Shown one piece after another: positions 17,301 through 25,330 of a DNA stretch of 64,000 bases (position 1 is its first letter; every line of letters starts with the position of its first letter). Position numbers and translations under genes: made by a program. Source of the stretch: Dyella terrae. GTDB taxonomy: Bacteria > Pseudomonadota > Gammaproteobacteria > Xanthomonadales > Rhodanobacteraceae. Location: contig NZ_CP089414.1 in NCBI RefSeq assembly GCF_022394535.1, positions 3,968,001 through 4,032,000 on the forward strand, written 5' to 3'. Under the pieces are notes generated by a model that saw only the letters and a list, made by a program, of their open reading frames with translations, was not told the origin of the DNA and did not search any database.

Positions 17301-18093
17301 CATTCAACGGGCGACGACTGCGGTTGCGTCCCAGCCAATCAACCAGGTTGTCCCACAGGCGGGGCAACGTACCTGCCGGTATAGCGACCTCGGGCTTGCC
17401 GGAAGTGCGCTTGCCCTCCATGGCGGACTGCTTCTTATCCTCCGAGGTGATATCGCTTTGCGACGCGTCCCCCTTGAGGTCGGTAGAAGCGCGTGGCTCG
17501 TTCTGATCCACCAGCTGACCCGGTACATCAATCAGCACCGCCTGATCGCCCATCCACCAGTCAATGGCGAAGGCGAGATCCGGGTCATCCGTCCGCTTGC
17601 TCGCGGCCTTGGTGGTATCGGTGAGATGGAAGTTTTGATTTGACCGATTGATGAAACTGGTTTTGCCAGCGTCCTCCGCACCCATCACCAGATACCACGG
17701 CAACTGGTACAAGCTATGTCGGCCGGGCACGCTGGCTTTGAACACAGACAGGCTTTGGTCAAGCCAGCGTTGCTGGGCTTCGACGTATTTCACCCACTCA
17801 AACGACTCTCGCTGCTTGGCTTGTTCCTCGCGTTCTTTGAGCTCCTTGTTGTGGCGATATAGCGCCAGTGCCCACACCAGCGTGGGCAACATCAGCAGCA
17901 GCAACGTCAGCAGCACACGACCGGCCAGCGATGCGAGCGGCTTCTTGTCATGCCACGTCCATTGGGGGCCGAGCCACCAGATGGCAACGAGCAGAAAGAC
18001 GATGCCTAGCAAGAGCAACACGGGCGTTGCACTCTTGAATTGGCGCAACAGGCCCGTCCCATAACGCTTGAAGAGTTCCGAAACATACGACAT
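14380..18093 (-). CDS. tssM: Type VI secretion membrane-complex protein TssM (IcmF)
   Basis: A 1237-residue inner-membrane protein of the TssJLM trans-envelope complex. Two N-terminal membrane helices (about 24-42 and 58-78) are followed by a cytoplasmic GTPase-like domain with an intact Walker A GAEDAGKT (138-145) and DVPGQLVD. A third helix lies near residue 500 (INLGVATLGGLLITAGW). The long periplasmic part is ImpA/IcmF-related and ends in the beta-domain that contacts TssJ. The start has AAGGAAG 9 nt upstream. It is the last gene of the leftward operon, separated from the second DUF2931 gene by 140 nt. Length and domain order are normal. Confidence 0.95.
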   Translation of the reverse strand: MSYVSELFKRYGTGLLRQFKSATPVLLLLGIVFLLVAIWWLGPQWTWHDKKPLASLAGRVLLTLLLLMLPTLVWALALYRHNKELKEREEQAKQRESFEWVKYVEAQQRWLDQSLSVFKASVPGRHSLYQLPWYLVMGAEDAGKTSFINRSNQNFHLTDTTKAASKRTDDPDLAFAIDWWMGDQAVLIDVPGQLVDQNEPRASTDLKGDASQSDITSEDKKQSAMEGKRTSGKPEVAIPAGTLPRLWDNLVDWLGRNRSRRPLNGVVLVVDVIELLNQKPSDRKAQATLLRTRLGELGAQLGTRPPVYVVLTKADRLDGFGTFFSRLSRTLREDIFGFTFTLESVKNFDAWIAELSQRYGAMVTRLNEQVFDALSEPFEREQREGLFSLTRELDGLRPILLRYLSDVLGADRSGAPALPRGVYFSSVYQEGLLTNAFVDAAAEAFKLETVVSKAQPAGRGTVYFAQHIFQRIIYPEAGLAGDNVKVIADKKRALMINLGVATLGGLLITAGWYHYYTLNRDLALNVLAKSRDFSGKQVDTTTDATGRNVLVPLDQIRDAVTVYGDYRNAWPVVSDMGLYQGRRIGPKVDEAYLQLLSKRFLPELAGGVIEAMNSAPANSNDELAALRVYRMIEDRPNRRAPIVEDWMAKYWQKAFPGDGGTQNDLMRHLDYAMKYADADLPQYRERVTEVQQELRQIPTPQRVYMTMQQQAGDVLHAPLDLRHEIGPAFDIVYQIRTADDTKLPGAQIDALLTARGFHDYFEPHSRDVTELAMIDEWTLGQRSHIDYSDADRLALAGRVRTIYTADYMANWRQAINRLDIVDFNDIGQAVAVLESITSPAAPMRRLVETVRDNTQLNPPTPADGKGNAPTSANEAANRQLGADIARSFAPLTDLLVAKSDKPAYLDETMTAIGNVRDAVKSVQDSPDRGKAALAMVVDRFALKGQDPFGILQRMAASLPEPLNGQVKKLADESSQVLLIEALRELERRWDTDVYSFYSEHLAGRYPFNPAVASDASLEDFEAFFGPQGRLQQFRDKYLKMFLEDNLDALYSERRGGYLVRTDVLTQLEAANRIRDAFFNNRGALSVQFNVTPLGLTPNRRSSVLGIEGQLISYDHGPSNSVGLIWPNSLGSSTDSRVTLINSSGNSSSLVFRGPWSMFRLLSRAQLTGTTPTSVDLSFTADDGGAMRYRISAEKANNPFTQRIFNNFALPRTLLRDEATPVSSGVPPLKTPAKPVAN

Positions 18094-18233
18094 GGCTAAA
18101 CTTCCTTAAAAATGTTCCTGGTGCGCTTCCTGCGGTGCGCTTGCACTACTCGCGCTTACCGGGCGTTGCGAGCGGCGCAACACGTAGTGTGGTTTTGTTG
18201 GGTAGCCGGACCCGGACGACGAGCGATTGAGCA

Positions 18234-18887
18234 TCACCAACTGCCATAGGGGATACCGTGGGCGTCCACGTACTTCCTGGCTTCTTCGGAGAGTGGATAG
18301 GCGTACTCCTTCCCTTTGCCCTGCCACGGCCCGAGTGGTTCCACCTCGGCTTGACCGCGCTGAATTTCCATGGGCTCGAAGCCAATGCCCACCAGCCAGA
18401 CGATGGTGTGCCCACCCGGCGCGACGCCAAGCGTGATATCGCTGCGGCAGCTCATTTGCGTCTGCCCGCGCCAGGTGACCAGTTCCTTCTTCACCAGCGC
18501 CTGCCGCATGGTTTCCGGCACGGTGAAGTGCCACATATAGGTTTGCGGCTCGGCGAGAGACTGCCAGCGCACACGCACTTCCATGGGGGCCCCGGCCCAG
18601 TCGAAGTGGGGGCCGCCACCGCCGCCTTGCAGGTTGCTCCATCCGGAGGTTTGCCCCAGCTCGCCAACGACGCCTTGCGGAATCTTTATCCAGCGGCCTT
18701 GCTCGTCCTTCACTTCCAGCGTTTCTATCCACGCTTCCATATATCTCGGTGCGACAGCCTCGATCGCCCAATGTCCGCAGAACGGCGGAATCAGCCGCTT
18801 GATCTCAGCATCGGTATAGGTGTGCTCGCCGGCGCACGCCGACATGCAGACCAACAGCACAAGTACGCCGAATGAACGCCATTTCAT
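18234..18887 (-). CDS. DUF2931-type lipoprotein, candidate Tle1 immunity protein (copy 1)
   Basis: A 217-residue lipoprotein. The signal peptide ends in a lipobox (VCMSAC, Cys18), so it should sit on the periplasmic face of a membrane. The body begins FCGHWAIEAVAPRYMEAWIE and matches the DUF2931 family. It starts 14 nt after the phospholipase effector gene with a good ribosome-binding site (GAGGAG), so it is cotranscribed with it. A close paralogue lies on the other side of the effector; both end HGIPYGSW and share RWQSLAEPQTY. Immunity proteins of Tle1 phospholipases are periplasmic lipoproteins (Tli1 in enteroaggregative E. coli), hence the immunity proposal; this is inference from context. 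Confidence 0.75.
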   Translation of the reverse strand: MKWRSFGVLVLLVCMSACAGEHTYTDAEIKRLIPPFCGHWAIEAVAPRYMEAWIETLEVKDEQGRWIKIPQGVVGELGQTSGWSNLQGGGGGPHFDWAGAPMEVRVRWQSLAEPQTYMWHFTVPETMRQALVKKELVTWRGQTQMSCRSDITLGVAPGGHTIVWLVGIGFEPMEIQRGQAEVEPLGPWQGKGKEYAYPLSEEARKYVDAHGIPYGSW

Positions 18888-18901
18888 GGGCTGTTTGCTC
18901 C

Positions 18902-20809
18902 TCAGTGTCCGGGCTTTTGCGGGTAGGTGTTGCGCCTGCGCTCCGGTGCCGGACGCATGGCGTACAACAGCTCGGGCCCCGAGGGCGTGCCGTTGGGTTT
19001 CTTGGGTGTCGGCGCCCAGCTCAGTGGGTTCCAGGTGGCGGACTGGTGCAGGTAGCGGGTGCGCAGCAGGCGTTCTTCGTCCTTGGTAAGCACGCCTTTG
19101 AGTGCGCCGCCACGGCGCGCATGGGCCAGCAGTTTTTGATAGATGGGTTGCAGTTCATTAGGCAATGAGAGTGCGGGCACGTCGTCCGGTGACTTGCTGA
19201 AAGGCACGCCTGCCTCTTGCGCCAGCGTATGCATGATGCGCAACGGGATCAGTTGGTATTCACCACGCACCCAGCGTTGCAGAACCACGGCGGCGGTGAC
19301 GAACAGACGGCGCTCCGGGGCCACGCTGCGGTGATCGTAGCGGCGGCTTTCGCCCGTCCAGGTCTGGATAAAGAGTTTCTTGTCGAGGGTGCCGTTGGTG
19401 GTTCTGGTGTCGTCGGGGTCCAACAGTTCGCCAGGAAACCAGCCGTTCTTATCCATGTCGCGGGAGGCGTGCCACCAGGCATTGCTATCCCCGAGCTCGG
19501 TGCCTACGGCCTCGTCGCTGGTTTGCGGCTGGCCAAGTATCAGGTGCTCCCACGCTAACTCCAGCGCATAGCCACCGCCTACATCCGAGTGCACGCCGTA
19601 CAGGCGGATCTCCTTGTGCGGGCTCGCGTGGTTGAGCGCAAAGTTGTAGCGGCACTCGTCGTCCGCAATGAAGTGGAGCACAAGATCGGCGCAGTCCTTG
19701 GGCAGGTACAGCTTGACCGGATCGTCCTTGTCGTTGCCGGGTATGCCCATGGCGGCCACACTTTCGAACAGACCTATAAAGCGGATACGAAGATCGTTTT
19801 TGCTGGTGCCCCAGGCGGTCTTGAGCGGCAGGCCGGCATCGCGTAGAGCATGCGCCATGGCGCTTTCGGGGCCGGCGTGGAAAATCAGATTGGCGAAGTG
19901 ACGCGTGGCGGTGGCGCCGCGGCTGAAGCCAAACAGATCGAACTCGATGGCGTCGATGATGATGTTTGGGTTAAGGCGATGGAGTTTGTCTATTTCATCG
20001 ATCACCTTCTTCATGGCCTGCTCGGCGCGAGCAATGACGCCGGTAGGGCCCTCGCCGGTGGCGGTGGCCAACATGCTGTCCTTGTGCTCGGCCAACGTGG
20101 CGATGCCTTCGATATACACCTTGTGATAGATGTGTAGACGGCCATCGACCTCTGTTTTTGCTTCACCGAGAGTGCGCGTTTCTTTGTACAGATCAAATAG
20201 CCGATGCACATTGGTCCCGTCGCCACCGTAGCTGGCGCCATCCGCGTTGTTGTTCTTCAGGCAACTTTCAAACATCCGATCAAGCACATCGGGGTGCTGT
20301 TCCAGCGGCGGGTTGACGACCAGCGGGTCGCACATCTTGTGCGCGCGGGTGCTGTTAGTGAAGTTGTTGCCGGTGCCGTCGTGGAACACGCCCACACGAA
20401 TCACCACATGCACGGCATCAGCGGTGCGTGCGGCCTCGAAGGCTGCAGATGACACATCGCCAGCGGCGCTACTCGCCGGTGGCGGCGCCGTACCCAGCGC
20501 GTCGCTCAGTGGGGCCTTGGGCAGATCCAGGTCGGTAAGGCCGGAGTCGTCCTCTATCCAGAAGTCATCGAACGAGCCGATCAATCGTGCGCCACAGGCC
20601 GTGCGCATGCCTTCTACGGCGGGTGCATACCCCAGCAGCGGTTTCACCGATTGCACAATGGGAAAGACGCCGTTGCAGGTGGGGCAGTACACCATGTGCC
20701 CAAGGCCTGCTACCGCGTGTCCTTTGTGGCTGGCGATGCCATAGCCCTGCAGCACGCGGCCGCCGTGATCGGTGAGGCAGCAGCAGGTAATGCCTTTACG
20801 CTTGGTCAT
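18902..20809 (-). CDS. PAAR-Tle1 type VI phospholipase effector
   Basis: A 635-residue specialised effector. Residues 1-80 are a PAAR tip domain (MVYCPTCNGVFPIVQ, then RTACGARLIGS) that caps the VgrG spike. Residues 135 onward are the DUF2235/Tle1 alpha-beta hydrolase fold: FHDGTGNN, nucleophile elbow GFSRGA (S296) and GVHSDVGGGY (H407). Tle1 enzymes have phospholipase A activity in the target periplasm. The usual catalytic-acid motif (G-L/V-x-D-T/S-V) reads GLFESV here, with E349 instead of Asp. It sits between two DUF2931 lipoprotein genes inside the structural operon. The AAGGA upstream of the ATG supports the start. Confidence 0.88.
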   Translation of the reverse strand: MTKRKGITCCCLTDHGGRVLQGYGIASHKGHAVAGLGHMVYCPTCNGVFPIVQSVKPLLGYAPAVEGMRTACGARLIGSFDDFWIEDDSGLTDLDLPKAPLSDALGTAPPPASSAAGDVSSAAFEAARTADAVHVVIRVGVFHDGTGNNFTNSTRAHKMCDPLVVNPPLEQHPDVLDRMFESCLKNNNADGASYGGDGTNVHRLFDLYKETRTLGEAKTEVDGRLHIYHKVYIEGIATLAEHKDSMLATATGEGPTGVIARAEQAMKKVIDEIDKLHRLNPNIIIDAIEFDLFGFSRGATATRHFANLIFHAGPESAMAHALRDAGLPLKTAWGTSKNDLRIRFIGLFESVAAMGIPGNDKDDPVKLYLPKDCADLVLHFIADDECRYNFALNHASPHKEIRLYGVHSDVGGGYALELAWEHLILGQPQTSDEAVGTELGDSNAWWHASRDMDKNGWFPGELLDPDDTRTTNGTLDKKLFIQTWTGESRRYDHRSVAPERRLFVTAAVVLQRWVRGEYQLIPLRIMHTLAQEAGVPFSKSPDDVPALSLPNELQPIYQKLLAHARRGGALKGVLTKDEERLLRTRYLHQSATWNPLSWAPTPKKPNGTPSGPELLYAMRPAPERRRNTYPQKPGH

Positions 20810-20860
20810 GGGGTCGTCCTTGCACGGGTTTATGGAATGCGCGCGCGGTGTCAGTGGCGC

Positions 20861-21493
20861 TTACCAACTGCCATAGGGGATGCCGTGGGCTTCGACGTAC
20901 TTTTTGGCTTCGTCAGATATGCGTACATATCGCCCTTCGTGTTGCCCTTGGTCGGGTCCTAGCGGTTCCACCTCGGCTTGACCGCGCAGGATCTCCAACC
21001 GCGGTACCGCGCCAGCCCCTACCCACACAACGGTGTGGCCACCGGGCGCCACGCCGATGGTGATGTCACTGCGGCACTCGATAACGGTTTTCCCCTGCCA
21101 CAACACGGATTCTTGCTTGACGAGCGCCTGACGCAGGCGGTCAGGCACCGTGAAGTGCCACGTATACGTTTGCGGCTCGGCCAGTGACTGCCAGCGCACG
21201 TACACCTCCATGGGCGCCCCGGCGCTATCGATCGCGGCTCCGCCGCCCAGCCAGGGGCCATCGTCCCAGCCGGTGGTTTTTCCCAAATCGCTTACGACGC
21301 CCTGCGGAATCTTTACCCAGCGGCCACGGTCGTCTTTCACTTCCAGCGTCTCGACCCAGGCTTCCATGTATTTGGGTGCGACGACACCCATGGACCAATG
21401 GCCGCAAAAGTCGGCTTTGGGCTTCGACGGTTCGTCGGCACACGCCGATACGCACACCAGCAAAATCAGCAGCCCCAAGCCACGGAGCTTCAT
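20861..21493 (-). CDS. DUF2931-type lipoprotein, candidate Tle1 immunity protein (copy 2)
   Basis: 210 residues from the ATG at 21493, chosen because it places the signal peptide and lipobox (LVCVSAC) at the N-terminus; the longer frame runs into tssA. No clear Shine-Dalgarno precedes it. It is a paralogue of the gene at 18234-18887 with long identical blocks (PMEV.VRWQSLAEPQTY, CRSDIT.GVAPGGHT, GQAEVEPLGP); the middle (GWDDGPWLGGGAAID) and the region before the C-terminus differ most. Together the two copies bracket the Tle1 effector. They may neutralise different effector variants or act on different membranes; neither is shown by sequence. Confidence 0.75.
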   Translation of the reverse strand: MKLRGLGLLILLVCVSACADEPSKPKADFCGHWSMGVVAPKYMEAWVETLEVKDDRGRWVKIPQGVVSDLGKTTGWDDGPWLGGGAAIDSAGAPMEVYVRWQSLAEPQTYTWHFTVPDRLRQALVKQESVLWQGKTVIECRSDITIGVAPGGHTVVWVGAGAVPRLEILRGQAEVEPLGPDQGQHEGRYVRISDEAKKYVEAHGIPYGSW

Positions 21494-21618
21494 GGCGAGT
21501 CGGTGGCTATCGGTGCTGGCTTTGCGCACTGGTTTGCCATGCAGGTACCCACTCGTGCACTGCCGTACCTTGGTATCTGCCGGTGAAGGCATTTGCCCTT
21601 TCGTGTGCTGCATGCGTG

Positions 21619-23076
21619 CTACCCCTTGCGTGTCGGTTCGATAAGCGCCTGCGCGGGCTGTTGCCGCACCAGGTGTTCGTACAGCGACGGCTCCCATTGC
21701 TCGGCCGGCGTGCTTTGCATGGCGCGCACCACGCCGGCGTAAAGATCATCGGCCAGCCACGACAACCCGCGCGAGGCGAGCAGGTCGGCAGCGATGACGG
21801 TGGCGTAGCAGCGCTGGCGTGGGGCGCTGTGGCTGGTCTGCAGGTCTTGCAGGCGGCGCAGTACGACTTCCACGCCTTCGTTGTCGAGCTGCGCGACGAG
21901 TTCGTCGCGCAGGTTGCCGTACTCCTGCACGTGGGCAGCATTTGCCGAGTCGGCGGCACCGCTTAGCCAGTTCAGGGTTTCTTTGTCGACAAAAGGTCGG
22001 CCGTCGTTGAAGCATAGGTCGGTGAGCGTGGGTATGCGCCGCACGAAGCGTTCGGTGGCGTGGCGAATGGCGTCGGCCACTTCTTTCATTTCCAGCCGCG
22101 CGGCGATACCGGCGGCAAGAAAACTGCCACGTATCCAGTACGGCGAGGAAGCTACACTTTTTTCCACGCGCTGCAGCAGCACAGGGTTGACGACGTTGTT
22201 GCGCAATGCTTCTTGATAGCTCTGAACAATGTCGGCAGGCACGCCCATCAATTCCGTGCGCTGTTCACGACGTACAGGGGGCGCAGCATGCAGATGGGCC
22301 CACAAGGCAAAGCGTCGTAGCTGGTAGCCGGTGGGGTCGTAGGGGTCTTGCTGATTGATGAAATCGGCGACGGCGAGCAAGGAGCGGCGGTTGTCGCGCT
22401 CCTCGCCCAGCTTGAGGTTGCTTGGCGTGCTGAAGAACGCCTCGCTGATGGCGGTGCCACCGGTTTGCCCTGGCGATGGCGTGGGTGTGATGGGCACAGC
22501 GTCGGGAAAGCGCGCGGCTTCGGCTTGCTGGTGAAGTTTGGTTTCCAGCTTGGCCAGCGATGCGGCATCGAGCTGCGCGGCGGCGGCGCTTGCCTGCAGG
22601 CGATCCAGCGCTTGTTGTGCGGCCTCCTGTTGCTTCTGACTGAAGCTATGCGGATCAAGCGTGGGAAGCGCCTGTGTCAGGCGCTCGATCAGCACCGCGG
22701 CCATTTTTCGTTTGGCGAGATAACCCGTGGGGCCGGGCTTGGGATAGCCGGTTTCCCAGTAGTGCTGGACCATGCCGGCGAGTACGCCAGCGGCTTCGAC
22801 CCACTGAGGCCAGTTGCGCGCACGCAGCCGCGCAGTGATGAGGTGGCCGGCGACACGGAAGTGCTTGCTTTGGTCGACGAGGTACTTGCGAGCGCCTTTG
22901 TCGATGGATGGCCAATCCATGCCAGACTCGTTCAGGCCGCCCAGCTTGACCATTTCCTGATCGATGGTCTGATAGGTGGTGTCTTCTTCGTTGAAGTGGC
23001 CAGCGGGCTGTTGTGCGCTGATGGGCGCAAGCAGGGCGGCGAGATCGAGGGGGACAAAGTCGATCACCAGTGACAC
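21619..23076 (-). CDS. tssA: Type VI secretion protein TssA
   Basis: A 485-residue TssA with an ImpA_N domain at residues 5-130 (LLAPISAQQPAGHFNEEDTTYQ, then DWPSIDKGARKYLVDQSKHFRVAG) and a VasJ-type C-terminal half (FVRRIPTLTDLCFNDGRPF, then WLSGAADSANAA). The linker carries a helical Gln/Ala-rich stretch (about 145-200). TssA assembles at the baseplate and caps the growing sheath. Its first 13 nt overlap the end of tagO. The presence of tagO next to it fits the longer, distal-end TssA class, whose sheath cap is stopped by TagA; I see no tagA here. Confidence 0.92.
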   Translation of the reverse strand: MSLVIDFVPLDLAALLAPISAQQPAGHFNEEDTTYQTIDQEMVKLGGLNESGMDWPSIDKGARKYLVDQSKHFRVAGHLITARLRARNWPQWVEAAGVLAGMVQHYWETGYPKPGPTGYLAKRKMAAVLIERLTQALPTLDPHSFSQKQQEAAQQALDRLQASAAAAQLDAASLAKLETKLHQQAEAARFPDAVPITPTPSPGQTGGTAISEAFFSTPSNLKLGEERDNRRSLLAVADFINQQDPYDPTGYQLRRFALWAHLHAAPPVRREQRTELMGVPADIVQSYQEALRNNVVNPVLLQRVEKSVASSPYWIRGSFLAAGIAARLEMKEVADAIRHATERFVRRIPTLTDLCFNDGRPFVDKETLNWLSGAADSANAAHVQEYGNLRDELVAQLDNEGVEVVLRRLQDLQTSHSAPRQRCYATVIAADLLASRGLSWLADDLYAGVVRAMQSTPAEQWEPSLYEHLVRQQPAQALIEPTRKG

Positions 23077-23762
23077 GCCTCCCGCTGCTGTGCGATGAGG
23101 TCACGCAGATCGGTGGCGTCGAAAATCAAACCATCGAGTGGCGCGTAGTCGCTTTCGGTTTGCAGGCGGCTGCCGCTGGGCATGCGCTTGAGCGTGTCGA
23201 TGGCAACCAGGCCACGACCGGCATCGGTGATGGTGCCCACGTCCAACACTTGCCATGGCGCGGCATCGGCGACGGGCGCATCGTCCATTAGCAGACGCAT
23301 GCGTATGCGGTTGTGGGGGATGGACTGTGCAGTGATGAATTGGAGGCGCGTGATGCCCGACAGGCAGCTAATGGCTAGCACCGGCCGGGGCGCATCGCTG
23401 CCAAGCGCCGGTGCGGAGATAACAATTTGCGTGGCGTTGTCGCTGTTCTCGCGGGAGCGTGACAGTAGAAAGTGGTGATCTTCCGCCTTGCGCATCGCTT
23501 CATTTCTCTGGACCAGCCCGACGATGGAGGGTATGGCAACAGTGCTTGCTCCCGCATTTGCCGGAGCGGTGGAACTGGATGCCGTGGCGGCTAAGGGAAC
23601 TGGGGTATGCGCCACCGTGTCGAAGCACGCGAGTCGCTGCACCCCTGACATGATCTTCGTGCAATCGGGTGTCTGAGGCGTAGCCGTCAGGCTGGGGGCA
23701 TTGTCGTCGTGGTTGCATGCGGCGAGACCCAGCATGAGCAAGCACGGAAAAAGTGGCTTCAT
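23064..23762 (-). CDS. tagO: Type VI secretion-associated lipoprotein TagO/VasI-like
   Basis: 232 residues from the ATG at 23762, whose ATGA overlap with the upstream vasH-type gene fixes the start. A signal peptide with lipobox LAAC is followed by a low-complexity linker and the family hallmark CTKIMSGVQRLACFD (paired cysteines). The rest is beta-rich and matches the VasI/TagO family found beside tssA/tssM in many T6SS clusters. Its role is accessory and envelope-located, not established mechanistically. Confidence 0.82.
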   Translation of the reverse strand: MKPLFPCLLMLGLAACNHDDNAPSLTATPQTPDCTKIMSGVQRLACFDTVAHTPVPLAATASSSTAPANAGASTVAIPSIVGLVQRNEAMRKAEDHHFLLSRSRENSDNATQIVISAPALGSDAPRPVLAISCLSGITRLQFITAQSIPHNRIRMRLLMDDAPVADAAPWQVLDVGTITDAGRGLVAIDTLKRMPSGSRLQTESDYAPLDGLIFDATDLRDLIAQQREACHW

Positions 23763-25321
23763 AGGGAATCCATCTCCCGGTCCAGGTTCCATTTGCGGCA
23801 CTTGTAGGCCAGGGTGCGTTTAGGAATGCCCAGGCTCTGCGCGGCCTGACTGCGTGATCCGTTGAGCTGCCTGAGGCGGTCGCCGATCATCATGCGTTCG
23901 AAGGTGTCCACTGCCGCTGTCAGGTCGGTCATCGAGAGAAGGCCTTGCAGTGGGGCAATGTCGTGCGTTGTCTGCATATCCGAGGGCGCCATCAGGGCCT
24001 GCACGATCTCGATATGGATCGGCTTGCCTTGCCCCGTGCGTTCCGCGGCGGCCAGTACGAGATTACGAAGCTCGCGCACGTTGCCAGGAAGGGCCTGGCA
24101 ACGTAGCCAAGCCAATGCGGCGTCGGAAAAACCGGCCACGTGGGCGTGGTGTGCGCGGTTGTACTGAAGCAGCACATGCGTGGCGATGGCGGGGATGTCG
24201 TCGGCACGCTCGCGCAACGGCGGCAGGTGGAGCGATTGCTGCCGGATGCGGTAATAGAGGTCCTCACGGAACTGGCCTTCGCGAATGCGCCGCGGCAAGG
24301 GTTGATGCGTGGCGCAGATAAGGCGGAAATCCGACTCGCGCTCCTTGGTTGCCCCGACCGGTCGATATTTTTTTTCGTTGAGGACACGCAGCAAGGTGCC
24401 TTGCAACGCGAGTGGCATGTCGCCGATTTCATCGAGGAACAACGTGCCACCATGGGCTTCCGCCACGAGACCCGAGCGCGTTTGCGTGGCGCCCGTGAAG
24501 GCGCCGCGTGTGTTGCCGAACAATTCGGCTTCAATCAGCTCTTTGGGGATGGCCGCGCAGTTGACGGGAACGAACGGGCCGCCTCGCGTGGATGCCTGAT
24601 GGATTAACCAGGCAGCGTGATCTTTGCCTGAGCCAGTCTCACCAGTGATAAGTGTGGACAGGTCAGAATCGGCCAGTCGCAACATATCGCCGCGGATATG
24701 CCGGGTGATGGCGCTTTCGCCGACAAATTCCGAGGCGAGCAAACGTTTGGCGCGATGGTCGTCGCGATCGGTTTCTAGTTTGCGGCGAACGGTTCGTTCG
24801 TAGTGGATGTTCTCTTCGGTGCTGACCATATCGCTCAGGCGCGCGAACAGGCGCTCATGCGTGTCCAGCAATGCTTGCCAGAGCGGGTCCGCTTGCAACG
24901 TGCGCAATGCGCGGGAGGTGCCGAAGAACACGAGCACGCCCACCATTTCCTGCCGTGTAGTTTTAAGTGGGAGCGCCAGCAGCGCCAGCGCGGATGGCGA
25001 GTGCTCACGTAGTGCGTCAAAGCTCTCGCCAACACCGACCAGTCGCGTCATGTCGTCCACGTGGCATGGCTCCCCCGAGTTCAGGCAATAGACCACGGGG
25101 TTGTCCAGTTCGTTGGTATCGAGCACGGGCAGCTCACCGCATATGGGCATCACGCTGGTCAGAGGTAGCAGACGGTCGCCGGCGGCATTGCGCCGATAGC
25201 AGCACGCGCCCTGCCATCTACCGATAGGAACGATGTCGTCCAGAAAGGCCTGGGATAAGGCAGTCGGCTGCGTCGCCATGGCCATGGCACGGACGAGTTG
25301 GGCGACTGCAACGGCGTCCAT
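23759..25321 (-). CDS. vasH: VasH-type sigma-54-dependent activator
   Basis: A 520-residue bacterial enhancer-binding protein. An N-terminal GAF-like sensing region (about 1-165) leads to an AAA+ domain with Walker A GETGSGKD (227-234), the sigma-54-contacting loop GAFTGA (273-278) and Walker B GGTLFLDEIGD (291-301). A Fis-type HTH closes the protein (RLRQLNGSRSQAAQSLGIPK, then RTLAYKCRKW). The Walker A ends Lys-Asp where most family members have Lys-Glu. VasH-type proteins activate hcp and T6SS genes. A near-consensus -24/-12 element with upstream palindromes precedes hcp in this locus and is its likely target. It lies 9 nt after clpV. Confidence 0.93.
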   Translation of the reverse strand: MDAVAVAQLVRAMAMATQPTALSQAFLDDIVPIGRWQGACCYRRNAAGDRLLPLTSVMPICGELPVLDTNELDNPVVYCLNSGEPCHVDDMTRLVGVGESFDALREHSPSALALLALPLKTTRQEMVGVLVFFGTSRALRTLQADPLWQALLDTHERLFARLSDMVSTEENIHYERTVRRKLETDRDDHRAKRLLASEFVGESAITRHIRGDMLRLADSDLSTLITGETGSGKDHAAWLIHQASTRGGPFVPVNCAAIPKELIEAELFGNTRGAFTGATQTRSGLVAEAHGGTLFLDEIGDMPLALQGTLLRVLNEKKYRPVGATKERESDFRLICATHQPLPRRIREGQFREDLYYRIRQQSLHLPPLRERADDIPAIATHVLLQYNRAHHAHVAGFSDAALAWLRCQALPGNVRELRNLVLAAAERTGQGKPIHIEIVQALMAPSDMQTTHDIAPLQGLLSMTDLTAAVDTFERMMIGDRLRQLNGSRSQAAQSLGIPKRTLAYKCRKWNLDREMDSL

Positions 25322-25330
25322 GTCGCGCCC

